A stretch of DNA of 17,988 bases from Euryarchaeota archaeon UBA181 (GCA_002496725.1 DALI01000062.1:1-17988); one strand, 5' to 3'. Counted from the stretch's first letter, positions 1 to 8,307 are shown. Program-made: numbers and translations. The notes: generated from the letters alone by a model not told the origin.

Positions 1-168
1 GTCCATCTCCCCGTCCCCGTCCAAGTCTCCGCACGCACCCGCGTCTTCAAGATCTAGAAGCTCGGAGTCATCGTCTATGAAACGCCTCTCCGACTCCTCC
101 TCCGAGATACAGCCGCTCAATGTTCCAGAAGCGAATAGCAGTGCCATTACCAGTGAGAGGAGCCTCAT
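1..168 (-). CDS. Partial secreted lipoprotein (N-terminal 56 residues)
   Basis: Reading leftwards from an ATG at 168, the frame stays open to the window edge and gives 56 residues. The N-terminus is a classic lipoprotein signal: Met-Arg, a hydrophobic stretch of about 14 residues, then a lipobox Leu-Ser-Gly-Cys with the lipid-bearing cysteine at residue 20. The mature part begins acidic (Glu/Asp-rich) and reaches an Asp-Leu-Asp-Gly-Asp-Gly stretch, which resembles an EF-hand or dockerin-type calcium loop. It is probably anchored to the outer face of the cytoplasmic membrane. The function cannot be read from this fragment. A TATA-like element at 192-197 ends 24 nt before the start, so the mRNA is probably leaderless. 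It is divergent from gatD. Confidence 0.72.
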   Translation of the reverse strand, partial: MRLLSLVMALLFASGTLSGCISEEESERRFIDDDSELLDLEDAGACGDLDGDGEMD

Positions 169-190
169 ATTCACCGATAATGGCAATACT

Positions 191-199
191 GCATAAATC
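191..199. promoter_or_regulatory. Shared divergent TATA-like box
   Basis: The element GCATAAATC reads GATTTATGC on the other strand, so both orientations resemble an archaeal TATA box. It sits about midway between the lipoprotein ATG (168, -) and the GTG at 225 (+). The start codons lie about 24 and 26 nt from its nearer edges, the distance expected for leaderless or nearly leaderless transcripts. This is inferred from sequence spacing only. Confidence 0.45.
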
Positions 200-224
200 A
201 TCCTATTGTTAGCTCTCGAGAAGC

Positions 225-1607
225 GTGCCATTGATGGGCCTCGGCTGCTCCCTGAGGAACATGGAGGACTGGCCGGACCCGGGAACGCCTGTCAGGATGG
301 TGGTCAAGACATGGGCAGGGCTCGATGAGCACACTGGTGTCGCCCTCCCCTCTGCTGGCCCCGATTTGGTCACTATCAAGCTGGTAAACGGGTACAACCT
401 TTCCTTCCCCCGGTCATATGTGGAGGAGTTCCAAGTCATTGGTGAGCTACCCGAGTCCGAAGAGGAAGCACCAGAACCGATTGAGCAGGATGCTTCCCTT
501 CCCCTGGTGCACCTCATCCATACGGGTGGAACCATAGCCAGCAAGGTCGACTACTCCACAGGCGCAGTCACAGCAAGGTTCGAGCCAAGTGAGCTTCTTC
601 AGGCAGTCCCAGAGCTTAGGTCCATCGCTAGGATAAGGGCGGTGAAGCTTGGGAACATGTGGTCCGATGACATCAGGCCAAGGCACTGGAACAGGATGCT
701 CAAGGCCACTGAGGAGGCATTTGCCGAGGGGGCTGTTGGAGTGGTCATCACACATGGTACAGACACCCTTCACCTCACTGCCGCCGCAATGGCATACGGG
801 TGGTCCGGATCTGGCGGGAGGCCCCCTGGGAGGATAGTACTCACGGGCTCACAGAGATCCCCCGACAGAGGCTCCTCGGACGCACCGGAAAACCTCATTT
901 CAGCTGTATATTGGGCCGCCAATGGCCCTCAAAGCACTGGGTACAGGGATTCATCGGTAGTGATCACCCATGCCACGTCCTCCGACGGCAGTTGCGCCGT
1001 ACTTCCAGGATGCGCCTGTAGGAAGTACCACTCTTCTAGGAGGGACGCGTTCAAGTCGATTAACCAAGGACCGTTGGCTCATGTCGAACTCGGAGTGGAA
1101 GGCCCTCGTATAGTGATGGAGGAGCTCGACCCCCAAGATGCCCGTACAGAGGCAATTTCCCCTGCCATGTTCGATGATAGCGTCAGGATCGCGCAGTTCG
1201 TTTCCGATGGGCACCTGCATTCGGACATGGTCAGCTCCGCAATAGGGCTAGGTTACGATGCACTGCTATTCCATGGTACAGGGCTAGGCCACCTTCCAAT
1301 CTCCGACCCCCAGGATGACTCCCCTGAGAATACCAAGCTGAGGCTCCTGCTGGAGGACTACTGCCAAGAGGGGGGCGTCGCAGTTGTGGTGACCCAGGCA
1401 GTCCATGGCCCAGTCCACTTGGACGTCTACAGCAAGGGGAGGGTGCAGCAATCAATCGGAATGATAGGAAACGGCTCTCTCTGTCCTCCGGGCTCGGCTC
1501 TAGTAAAGCTGCATTTCCTACTATCGAGGGACAAGTCCCATGATTCTGTCTCAGAGGGTTGGGACATGGATCTTCTCGGGGAGAACCCACCCAGTGTCCG
1601 TAACTGA
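225..1607 (+). CDS. gatD: Glutamyl-tRNA(Gln) amidotransferase subunit D (asparaginase-like)
   Basis: GatD is the glutaminase subunit of the archaeal GatDE complex. It releases ammonia that GatE uses to turn Glu-tRNA(Gln) into Gln-tRNA(Gln) in the cytoplasm. A short N-terminal GatD domain (residues about 20-75, with VNGYNLSF) precedes a type I asparaginase domain. The catalytic set is visible: HTGGTIAS (about 99-106), HGTDT (177-181), TGSQRSPDRGSSDAPENL (207-224) and RKYHSSRRDAF (266-276), which carries the catalytic Lys. At 460 residues it is near the family norm. The start is uncertain. GTG 225 fits the upstream TATA spacing for a leaderless mRNA; ATG 234 and ATG 261 (preceded by GAGG, 3 nt away) are alternatives, and the recognisable domain begins just after the latter. 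No gatE is present in the window. Confidence 0.94.
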   Translation: MPLMGLGCSLRNMEDWPDPGTPVRMVVKTWAGLDEHTGVALPSAGPDLVTIKLVNGYNLSFPRSYVEEFQVIGELPESEEEAPEPIEQDASLPLVHLIHTGGTIASKVDYSTGAVTARFEPSELLQAVPELRSIARIRAVKLGNMWSDDIRPRHWNRMLKATEEAFAEGAVGVVITHGTDTLHLTAAAMAYGWSGSGGRPPGRIVLTGSQRSPDRGSSDAPENLISAVYWAANGPQSTGYRDSSVVITHATSSDGSCAVLPGCACRKYHSSRRDAFKSINQGPLAHVELGVEGPRIVMEELDPQDARTEAISPAMFDDSVRIAQFVSDGHLHSDMVSSAIGLGYDALLFHGTGLGHLPISDPQDDSPENTKLRLLLEDYCQEGGVAVVVTQAVHGPVHLDVYSKGRVQQSIGMIGNGSLCPPGSALVKLHFLLSRDKSHDSVSEGWDMDLLGENPPSVRN

Positions 1608-1638
1608 GATTCAAAGGCCCCCACGCTCTCGGGGTGTC

Positions 1639-2730
1639 ATGACGAATCCAGACGAGCCCTTCGAATTCGCTCGAACAGGTCACATATCCCGGAACAGGGC
1701 CGTGTTGGCCGCGATGACGAACAAGCAGAGCGATAGTGACGGAACTCTCTCGGAAGCAGAGATCAACTGGTTGCTGATGAGGGCAGAGGGGGGATTCGGA
1801 ATAGTGACTACTGCGGCCACCCACGTGACCAAGAACGGCCAAGGGTGGAAAGGCGAGATGGGAGTATGGGGGGATCACCACATACCCGGCCTGACAACAC
1901 TGGCCAATGGGATACGAAAGAGAGGGGCCATCAGCCTCGCTCAGATTTTCCATGGGGGAATGTTCGCACCAGAGGCGATCACAGGTGAGCGACCAGTGTC
2001 AGCTAGTGAGAATCCCCTCTCTGGAGATTCCAAAGATACGTCTAGGAGACTTTCATCGAAGGAGATAGAGGGAATTATTTCCTCATTCGGAGATGCGGCA
2101 GAGAGATGCTCCAAAGCTGGATTTGACGGAGTGGAGCTACATGGCGCCCATGGCTATCTGATATGCCAGTTCCTGGGTGAGAAGACAAACAGGCGGGAAG
2201 ACGAATGGGGAGGTGGAATCGCTGAGAGATCCAGGTTCCTCATGAGGATAATCGAGGATGTCAGGAACAAGGTCCCAGATGACTTCATCCTGGGGGTTAG
2301 AATTTCACCCGAGCATAGGAAGGTAGGTGTCAGGCTTCATGACAGCCTCGAATTATCCGATATCCTAGTTGATGCCGGCGTGGACTTCCTCCACATCTCA
2401 TGCTGGGACTGCTCTTGGGGGTCATCGGAGTTCGTGGATGACAGGAGGACACTCACTGAGTGGTTCTCGGAGAGGCTAGGGAACAGGGTACCAATAATCT
2501 CTGCAGGAGGGATATGGTCAACCTCCCAAGCAAAGACCGTGATCAGCCATGGGGCTGACATGGTTGCAGTAGCCAGAGCGGCCATCGGGCACGCTGACTG
2601 GGCAACGCACTTATCCGAAGAAACGTACGACCCACTGAAACCTCCGTTTTCCCCTGATCACTTAGTGGAACAGGGGCTTAGTGAGACGTTTGTTGACTAC
2701 ATGAGGGGCTGGGACGGATTTGTCTCCTAG
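1639..2730 (+). CDS. Old-yellow-enzyme family FMN oxidoreductase (NADH:flavin oxidoreductase)
   Basis: This is a single TIM-barrel ene-reductase-type protein of 363 residues. Family signatures include a start like PFEFARTGHISRNR, the AQIFHGG strand (101-107), and the ELHGAHGYLICQF block (166-178) with the His/His pair that contacts the substrate carbonyl. NRREDEWGGGIAERSRF (184-200) follows, then a C-terminal phosphate-binding region with ISAGGIW and the ADMVAVARAAI segment. It lacks the extra Fe-S and NAD domains of 2,4-dienoyl-CoA reductase, so it probably reduces an activated C=C bond with FMN alone. The natural substrate is unknown. The start at ATG 1639 is preferred because upstream residues are unlike the family; an open frame continues back to 1540 inside gatD. 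It lies 31 nt after gatD and 12 nt before the carboxyltransferase, which suggests co-transcription and a possible role in acyl-CoA or enone metabolism. Confidence 0.88.
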   Translation: MTNPDEPFEFARTGHISRNRAVLAAMTNKQSDSDGTLSEAEINWLLMRAEGGFGIVTTAATHVTKNGQGWKGEMGVWGDHHIPGLTTLANGIRKRGAISLAQIFHGGMFAPEAITGERPVSASENPLSGDSKDTSRRLSSKEIEGIISSFGDAAERCSKAGFDGVELHGAHGYLICQFLGEKTNRREDEWGGGIAERSRFLMRIIEDVRNKVPDDFILGVRISPEHRKVGVRLHDSLELSDILVDAGVDFLHISCWDCSWGSSEFVDDRRTLTEWFSERLGNRVPIISAGGIWSTSQAKTVISHGADMVAVARAAIGHADWATHLSEETYDPLKPPFSPDHLVEQGLSETFVDYMRGWDGFVS

Positions 2731-2742
2731 GCCGACTTGCTG

Positions 2743-4320
2743 ATGTACCGACTCCCACAAGCACGTGTCATGCCGGAGGCATCGCGAAGCGACGAGCTCG
2801 ATGCGATGAGGCAATTAGCACAGAGGCCTGGAGACACATCCAGTCTCAGAGAATTGAGGGCAGAGGGAAAGAAGACTGCTAGGGAGAGGATAACCGAACT
2901 CCTCGACCCTGATTCTTTCGTCGAGGTCGATGCATTCGTTCAGCATAGGGCAGGCGACCATAACATGCACTTGCACAGGCCTCTGGGAGACGGCGTCGTA
3001 GCCGGTCATGGAATGATAGATGGAAGGAGGGTCGTTTGCTTCGCGCAGGACTATTCCGTATTTTCCGGTACCATGGGGGAGATGCATGCGAGAAAGGTCG
3101 CCAAAGTAGCTGAGTTCGCTGAGAAGTCCCAACTTCCGCTAATAGGCGTCTGGGACGGTGACGGTCAGAGGGTCGAGGAGGGAGTCACTTCCCTTGGGGC
3201 CACAGGGGAGCTCTTGGACATCCTAGTGGCATGCTCTGGCAGGATCCCGATGATATCACTCGTACTAGGCACTGTCTCTGGGGTCAGCGCCCTCGCGGCC
3301 GGCCTCTCCGACTTCGTCATTCTGGGGTCCGAGCATGGCAGGATGTTCATGAGGAGCCCATACATGATCCCTGAGATAATCGAGGGGCTCGTAGACGAGA
3401 ATAGCCTAGGCGGGGCAGAGCAACACGCCAGCAGGAGCGGAGTGGCCTGCATGGTCGCGGATGACGAGCAGGACGCCTTCGATATCGCGGCGGAGATACT
3501 GTCATTCCTCCCTGACCACACCCTTGCGGAGCCCCTGGTCCTCAGGGGCTCAGATAAGTGGGATAGGAAATGCAAGGGCCTGGAGAAGCTTGTACCCTCC
3601 GACTCTAACAGGCCCTATGACATGAGGAATGTCATCAAGGAGGTTGTGGATGAGGGGCGATTCGTAGAGCTCTCTGAGTACTATGCCGAGAATGTGGTCA
3701 TAGGATTCGCGAGACTCGATGGCCATTCCGTGGGAATAGTGGGGAATCAGCCTAGCGTACTAGCAGGATGCCTGGATATTGACGCGTCCGTAAAGGCCGC
3801 CCGGTTCATCAGGACGTGTGACTGCTACAACATCCCTATACTGACATTCGTAGATGTCCCCGGCTTCTTGCCTGGGACCGTACAGGAGTGGGGGGGAATA
3901 ATCAGGCACGGTGCAAAGCTCCTCTACTCGTACGCAGAAGCGACAGTGCCTAAGATGGCAGTCGTGACCAGGAAGGCCTATGGTGGCGCTTATCTGGCCA
4001 TGAGCTGCAAGCATCTAGGCTCAGATTACAACGTATCTTGGCCAGGGGGGGAGCTTGCGGTGATGGGAGCAGAGGGGGCTGTGAATATCATCCACAGGAA
4101 GGAGCTCTCAGAGGCCGAGGACATCGAAGGGGTCAGGGACGATCTGATCAACGAGTACAAATCCAAGTTCGGTGACCCATACGTGGCTGCTAAGCATGGC
4201 TGGCTGGATGATGTTATCGAGCCATCCCAGACCCGGAAGCTCCTGGTTAGAGCATTACGCCCTTTGCTGAACAAGAGGGAATGGGTGCCTCCAAAGAAGC
4301 ACGGCAACATCCCCCTATGA
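2743..4320 (+). CDS. Acyl-CoA carboxylase carboxyltransferase subunit (PccB/AccD5/MmdA-like)
   Basis: This is a carboxyltransferase of 525 residues with two crotonase-fold halves. The C-terminal half is textbook propionyl/acetyl-CoA carboxylase beta: VDVPGFLPGT, GIIRHGAKLLYSYAEATVPK, RKAYGGAYLAMSCKHL with the Gly-Gly-Ala oxyanion hole, and WPGGELAVMGAEGAV. It should move CO2 between carboxybiotin and an acyl-CoA. The N-terminal half has ARERITELLDPDSFVEVD but is unusual. The usual SGGARIQEG is DGDGQRVEEG (about 138-147), and the usual GPCAGGA oxyanion loop reads GTVSGVSALAAG (about 176-187). Substrate preference is therefore uncertain, and a decarboxylase or paralogous role is possible. No biotin carboxylase or biotin carrier gene is in the window. 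ATG 2743 lies 12 nt after the oxidoreductase stop; ATG 2770 and TTG 2737 are alternatives. Confidence 0.9.
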   Translation: MYRLPQARVMPEASRSDELDAMRQLAQRPGDTSSLRELRAEGKKTARERITELLDPDSFVEVDAFVQHRAGDHNMHLHRPLGDGVVAGHGMIDGRRVVCFAQDYSVFSGTMGEMHARKVAKVAEFAEKSQLPLIGVWDGDGQRVEEGVTSLGATGELLDILVACSGRIPMISLVLGTVSGVSALAAGLSDFVILGSEHGRMFMRSPYMIPEIIEGLVDENSLGGAEQHASRSGVACMVADDEQDAFDIAAEILSFLPDHTLAEPLVLRGSDKWDRKCKGLEKLVPSDSNRPYDMRNVIKEVVDEGRFVELSEYYAENVVIGFARLDGHSVGIVGNQPSVLAGCLDIDASVKAARFIRTCDCYNIPILTFVDVPGFLPGTVQEWGGIIRHGAKLLYSYAEATVPKMAVVTRKAYGGAYLAMSCKHLGSDYNVSWPGGELAVMGAEGAVNIIHRKELSEAEDIEGVRDDLINEYKSKFGDPYVAAKHGWLDDVIEPSQTRKLLVRALRPLLNKREWVPPKKHGNIPL

Positions 4321-4366
4321 ACAATTCCGGGGGAACGCTCAAGCATGAGCATCTATACCCGGTGGC

Positions 4367-6580
4367 ATGAGAGAGAGGCTTCTGCCAACACTCGTCTGCC
4401 TGATAATGCTGACTTCATTGGCGCCAACCACCGCAGCCATCGGTCCTGGCGACTCCACGATATGGGGGGTTTCCTACGATTGGACTCACTTCGAAGGAGA
4501 CGTCCAGAATATGACCGGAGTGGATACCGATGCCGCTAACGAGGACCTCGAGGAGGCCGCGGACTACGCTGGCTTCATCCTTGAGACAGACCAGGTACTG
4601 AGTGGCTCGAGCAACTTCTACGTCGAGTCATGGGACCAAACCGATATTGTAGAGATCCAGGATATCCACGGGGCTACGCATCAGGTATCGAAGAGAGTGA
4701 CGGAGCTCACAATAAGGCACGGACTACTTGCCGATGCGGGCTTCACAATGGCGTGGGTTGATGACTCAGAGAGTATCGACATCTGGTACAGTGCCGCCCA
4801 GGAGATCGTCCTCATAGTTGATGCGACTTACACGGAGTACGTCGACTCTGACATGATGGTCTATGGTGGAGATCTGGAGATGACGGGAGAGATCAGCGAC
4901 TCGGCAGAACTCTCGATGAACGTCCAAGTAATCGCAGCCGGAGAGGTGGAGGGCCCAGAGGTAGAACTCGACTACTCCCTTTCCATGGAAATTCCCTCGC
5001 TTATCTCGGAGTGGAGGGTCGATGAGCCAATGGACTACCTGTATGACTTGAGTGAGCCCCCGTCTTTCGATGAAGAGGATGGCGAAGAATGTGATACTCA
5101 GTGTTCATTCCACCTCATAGACGGCTGGCTTGGGAATATGGATGGAAGCGTCACTGCCTCGGAGTGGGCCGCCATGTCCAATCATACTACGGAGGGGGAA
5201 AATCTGTCAGAAGAAGACTTCGACGAACTCTCCGACTTTATTGACATGTACAATGAAAGTGGAGGATTGAACTCGACCGAGTTCGAGGATGCTTGGAATG
5301 AATGCTGTGCTGACAATGACGATGAGCGTTCAGCAGGCATCATCGAGGGCACTTACTCAACGTTGACAGGTTACTCGTTGTCGGTGGGGATTAACGATCT
5401 CCCGACCGAGGAGTTCGGCATCAACCTAGATGCCTTCAACGTACAGCTGTCCGACTCCGTTCCTGGAGAGGGCACATTCAGCAATGACTTCGAGATGGCA
5501 TCAGGGGCTATTTGGGACTGGGAGTGCCCGCCTGTGTCAGGGTCTGAGAGGCTGAGTTCTGATGGCTCTATAATCGATGTCCAGTGCGGGATAGCCCCGC
5601 CTATCTCCCCTGGGATGGCCTTCATGATGGGTTACTCTCTGATGCCCGCATTCGACAACGGTGTCAGCGAACTATCCTCTGTGATACAGGGACAGGTCGA
5701 GTCGTGGATCGAGGAGATTTCCGGCGAGGACGATGGAGACTTATTCGTCTGCGACAATGGTGAGGAGATACCTTCGGACTGGGAGAACGATGGCTACGAA
5801 GATTGCTCTGATGGCTCCGACGAGTCAGGTAGCTCAGACACATTCACGTGCAACAACGGCGAGGTGATTCCGGCGGACTGGGAGAACGACGGGGAGGATG
5901 ACTGCTCCGACGGATCGGACGAGAACGATGATTCATCGGAGGCAGCGAGTAGGCTAGAGAGAATGGTCGAGGCCCTTACGGAGTCAAATCTGGGAAAGAC
6001 CGTTGAGGCGTTCAGCGACAAGCTAACGGAATTGGTGGAGGACAATATTCCTAGCCAACCGGTGATGAACCTCGAGGACTCCTGTGGACTATTCTTCTGG
6101 GACACGAACGAGTCAAGGGTCGTGGGGATGGCTATTCTCAATGACGGCGACGGGGACGGCTCTTCAGAGGTCCTCTTGGGGCCGAACATCTTCGGAGTCA
6201 GGAACCACGATGTGGATCTGAACATCGTGTATCACGATGGTGACGATGCCAGGGGCGTTAAGGCAGACATCCTGGGACTTACCAACATAAGGGAGATAGC
6301 GCCCGAGTCGAAGCACAATGTCGAGGAACTGTACAACATACTGGGCGCCGACTACATGCCCGATCTCGATCAGACTGATACAGATCAGGACGGAGTTCTG
6401 GACGTCTTCGACCAGGACGACGATGGCGACGGACTATTCGACTGGGAGGATGATGAACCCCTCAAGCCATTCAGGTCATCGAGCGATGAAGAGATCGAAA
6501 CGGTACCCGGTCCTGGGTTCCTCGCGATAGCCTCGATGCTCGGGGCTGCAGCGATACTCGCCCCTCGAAGAGAAGACTGA
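4367..6580 (+). CDS. Secreted PGF-CTERM surface protein with EF-hand-like, LDLa-like and Asp-rich repeats
   Basis: This is an exported protein of 737 residues. A signal peptide occupies residues 1-24 (MRERLLP, hydrophobic core, TTAA). The body is very acidic. At about 250-312 lies an EF-hand-like pair (NMDGSVTASEW and NESGGLNSTEF) in which position 1 of both loops is not Asp. Two LDL-receptor-class-A-like units start at Cys462 and Cys495, exactly 33 residues apart, each with CxNGExIPxDWENDG then DCSDGSDE. They keep only two cysteines each, fewer than animal LDLa modules. Residues about 666-698 form a thrombospondin-3-like Asp-rich calcium stretch. The C-terminus is a PGF-CTERM signal: VPGPGF (713-718), a hydrophobic segment, then Arg-Arg. 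Archaeosortase processing and lipid anchoring at the cell surface are expected. The ligand or role is unknown; calcium-stabilised adhesion or substrate binding is a guess. Confidence 0.88.
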   Translation: MRERLLPTLVCLIMLTSLAPTTAAIGPGDSTIWGVSYDWTHFEGDVQNMTGVDTDAANEDLEEAADYAGFILETDQVLSGSSNFYVESWDQTDIVEIQDIHGATHQVSKRVTELTIRHGLLADAGFTMAWVDDSESIDIWYSAAQEIVLIVDATYTEYVDSDMMVYGGDLEMTGEISDSAELSMNVQVIAAGEVEGPEVELDYSLSMEIPSLISEWRVDEPMDYLYDLSEPPSFDEEDGEECDTQCSFHLIDGWLGNMDGSVTASEWAAMSNHTTEGENLSEEDFDELSDFIDMYNESGGLNSTEFEDAWNECCADNDDERSAGIIEGTYSTLTGYSLSVGINDLPTEEFGINLDAFNVQLSDSVPGEGTFSNDFEMASGAIWDWECPPVSGSERLSSDGSIIDVQCGIAPPISPGMAFMMGYSLMPAFDNGVSELSSVIQGQVESWIEEISGEDDGDLFVCDNGEEIPSDWENDGYEDCSDGSDESGSSDTFTCNNGEVIPADWENDGEDDCSDGSDENDDSSEAASRLERMVEALTESNLGKTVEAFSDKLTELVEDNIPSQPVMNLEDSCGLFFWDTNESRVVGMAILNDGDGDGSSEVLLGPNIFGVRNHDVDLNIVYHDGDDARGVKADILGLTNIREIAPESKHNVEELYNILGADYMPDLDQTDTDQDGVLDVFDQDDDGDGLFDWEDDEPLKPFRSSSDEEIETVPGPGFLAIASMLGAAAILAPRRED
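5744..5928 (+). repeat. Tandem LDLa-like protein repeat (two units, 99-bp period)
   Basis: Two copies of a CxNGExIPxDWENDG...DCSDGSDE unit lie in the surface-protein gene. The Cys codons at 5750 and 5849 are 99 bp apart, giving a 33-residue period. The units are well conserved as protein but differ in third codon positions, so this is not a fresh DNA duplication. Confidence 0.75.
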
Positions 6581-6596
6581 GGCGCTCAGTGGTACG

Positions 6597-7454
6597 ATGC
6601 AGAACAAAGACAAGGCATCTCTGGCCCTGGTGTCCTTCTTCCTGCTGATGGCATGGAACGGCACATGGTTCGAGATTTCAGCCAGTGGCACGTACACCGA
6701 GGGGCTTGAGAGGAGCCCAACCATCTCTACCGAGTACATCATCGATAGCGACCAAGAGTCCTTCGAGATGTCCATCCAGAACGCGACCCCCCTCCTGTTA
6801 TACTGGTTCGAGAGGGAGGATATAACGACAGATAAGGGAGAGGGGCAGAGCAGTAACCTCGAACCGAGCGATCCCGGGGAACCGGAGTCCAGTGGCTGCC
6901 AAGGCTCCTGCCTCGATCAGTCGAGAAGCATTGTGCAACTGGTCATGATAGCGCTAGTCGCAGCCCTCGGCCTTTCCTCGATAAGCCCTACTTGGAAACT
7001 CAAGACGGGACTGGTCGTCGTATGGCTCATCGGCTCCGTCGTCATCTTAACTGCCGTCCCAATCGCTGCGGCGTATGACTTCGGGGTCATTGGGGACGAG
7101 GAGGGCGGGGACTCTTCATCAACGGGTGGATTCGATACCGCGTCACAGGAAAACTCGGTCGGAATCGACCAGTTCGCCCATTATCAAGAGGATGGGGGCT
7201 TCGGGCTGCATATCACAGGAATATCATTCTACTTCGACTCCGTCGGCTACGACCTCGGCCTACTAGAAGAGGAGGACAGACAGGGCGTAATCGACGAGCC
7301 CCCACCACCAGGGGAGCCAGGATACGAGTCGTTGATAAGGTTCCACGGCGAGCTAGAGGTGGGGTCCGGAGAGATACTAACCTGGTGGCTCCTGACTTCC
7401 CCAGTGCTAGTCATGAGTCTCTTCCGGTCTCGATCCGTAGGCCTCGAAGAATAA
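6597..7454 (+). CDS. Membrane protein of unknown function, four predicted membrane segments
   Basis: This product of 285 residues is not a family I recognise. Hydrophobic segments are visible at about 7-25, 111-129, 137-158 and 259-275. The first could be an uncleaved signal anchor. Loop 1 (26-110) is acidic and Ser/Gly/Pro-rich and ends with a Cys-x3-Cys pair (101 and 105). Loop 3 (about 160-258) is also acidic and contains a PPPPGEPG stretch, suggesting two exposed extracellular regions. The C-terminus is short and basic, then acidic. It begins 16 nt after the PGF-CTERM protein and is likely co-transcribed with it, so it may be a membrane partner. The gene faces aroE, 24 nt away. The reading frame is convincing; the function is open. 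Confidence 0.75.
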   Translation: MQNKDKASLALVSFFLLMAWNGTWFEISASGTYTEGLERSPTISTEYIIDSDQESFEMSIQNATPLLLYWFEREDITTDKGEGQSSNLEPSDPGEPESSGCQGSCLDQSRSIVQLVMIALVAALGLSSISPTWKLKTGLVVVWLIGSVVILTAVPIAAAYDFGVIGDEEGGDSSSTGGFDTASQENSVGIDQFAHYQEDGGFGLHITGISFYFDSVGYDLGLLEEEDRQGVIDEPPPPGEPGYESLIRFHGELEVGSGEILTWWLLTSPVLVMSLFRSRSVGLEE

Positions 7455-7478
7455 CTAACGCCTGAGGCATGCGCGCCC

Positions 7479-8216
7479 CTAGCGCTCCTTTCGCAGGAGG
7501 TCTAGCAGGGCTGGCAGTGATGGTAGCTCCGCAGACATCTCGGGCGCGAAGAGTGTCCTCCACGCCTCGAGATGCTGCGCCGCGACCATGATCACTGCGA
7601 ACTCCTCGATACCCGCACCCTCTGCGTAAGAGATGGAGACCTGCCTGTCCGCTCCGAGATCGACGCTCTCGCCACCTCCTGGCAAAGCATCTAGGTCGAT
7701 CGCTATATCCGCCTCCCTCCTCTCCGTGATTGAGTCGCTCCATGGTCCATCAACGAGCTTCCGTCTGCCGCTGACCATGGATATATCTCCCTCTGCCCCG
7801 GCCCACGCTACCGCTATTGAGCGAGCCGCCGAGCCGCCGCCCCTAATCCTCAGAGTGGACATATTTGGGTCGATCCCGATGTGCCTACAGGAATCCACGA
7901 AACCATCGCCATCTGTGTTCGCTCCCTTCCATTCTCCATTCGATCTTACGACCTGATTCACGGAATCTAGCCCGTCTTCTACCTCTATGCCTAGTCCTTC
8001 CCAGATTGAGTTCTTCAGAGGCGTAGTACATGATATCCAGATATCTCCCTCGAGATCTGATGCCTTATCCATGAAATCATCAAAGCTCTCGGCTTCTAGG
8101 AAAACAGCTCTCACATCCTCAAAACCGAGCTTCTCTCCCACTATTTCGAAAAGCCTCGGGGTTAGCGAATGTGAAATGGGATATCCAGCGACCCCCCAGT
8201 AATCAGGCCGACCCAT
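7479..8216 (-). CDS. aroE: Shikimate dehydrogenase
   Basis: AroE reduces 3-dehydroshikimate to shikimate with NADPH in the aromatic amino acid pathway. Visible signatures are GYPISHSLTP (11-20, shikimate-binding serines), TTPLK with the catalytic Lys68, NTDGDGF with the catalytic Asp102, and the nucleotide-binding loop RGGGSAAR (125-132), which reads Gly-Gly-Gly where most homologues have Gly-Ala-Gly-Gly. The C-terminal region is divergent. At 245 residues it is slightly short for the family (about 260-280). ATG 8216 is chosen because GGGGGTG at 8223-8229 lies 6 nt upstream as a good Shine-Dalgarno; GTG 8225 is an in-frame alternative that overlaps this element. It stands alone on its strand, divergent from fhs, with no other aro gene in view. 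Confidence 0.88.
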   Translation of the reverse strand: MGRPDYWGVAGYPISHSLTPRLFEIVGEKLGFEDVRAVFLEAESFDDFMDKASDLEGDIWISCTTPLKNSIWEGLGIEVEDGLDSVNQVVRSNGEWKGANTDGDGFVDSCRHIGIDPNMSTLRIRGGGSAARSIAVAWAGAEGDISMVSGRRKLVDGPWSDSITERREADIAIDLDALPGGGESVDLGADRQVSISYAEGAGIEEFAVIMVAAQHLEAWRTLFAPEMSAELPSLPALLDLLRKER

Positions 8217-8222
8217 CAACGA

Positions 8223-8229
8223 CACCCCC
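8223..8229 (-). promoter_or_regulatory. Shine-Dalgarno deciding the aroE start
   Basis: On the minus strand the bases read GGGGGTG and are followed by TCGTTG and then ATG (8216). The 6-nt spacing is ideal, which favours ATG 8216 over the GTG at 8225 that lies within the motif. Confidence 0.5.
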
Positions 8230-8307
8230 TTGGCACGAATCGCCGTACTCGTATTCCATTGAGAATGATTCGGTTATCGGTTCTACGACCGAAAATAACG
8301 GGTATGT

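Noticed and set aside
1540..1638. Longer N-terminus for the FMN oxidoreductase
   Set aside because: The extra 33 residues overlap gatD and do not resemble the family; homology begins right after ATG 1639.
1231..1953. 240-residue open frame on the - strand
   Set aside because: It is antisense across the end of gatD and the start of the oxidoreductase, both well supported by motifs. Its product has no recognisable domain and a Pro/Ser/Gly-rich shadow composition.
5794..6225. 143-residue Ser-rich frame on the - strand
   Set aside because: It is a shadow of the Asp/Glu-rich surface-protein gene; acidic codons read as Ser/Pro-rich in antisense.
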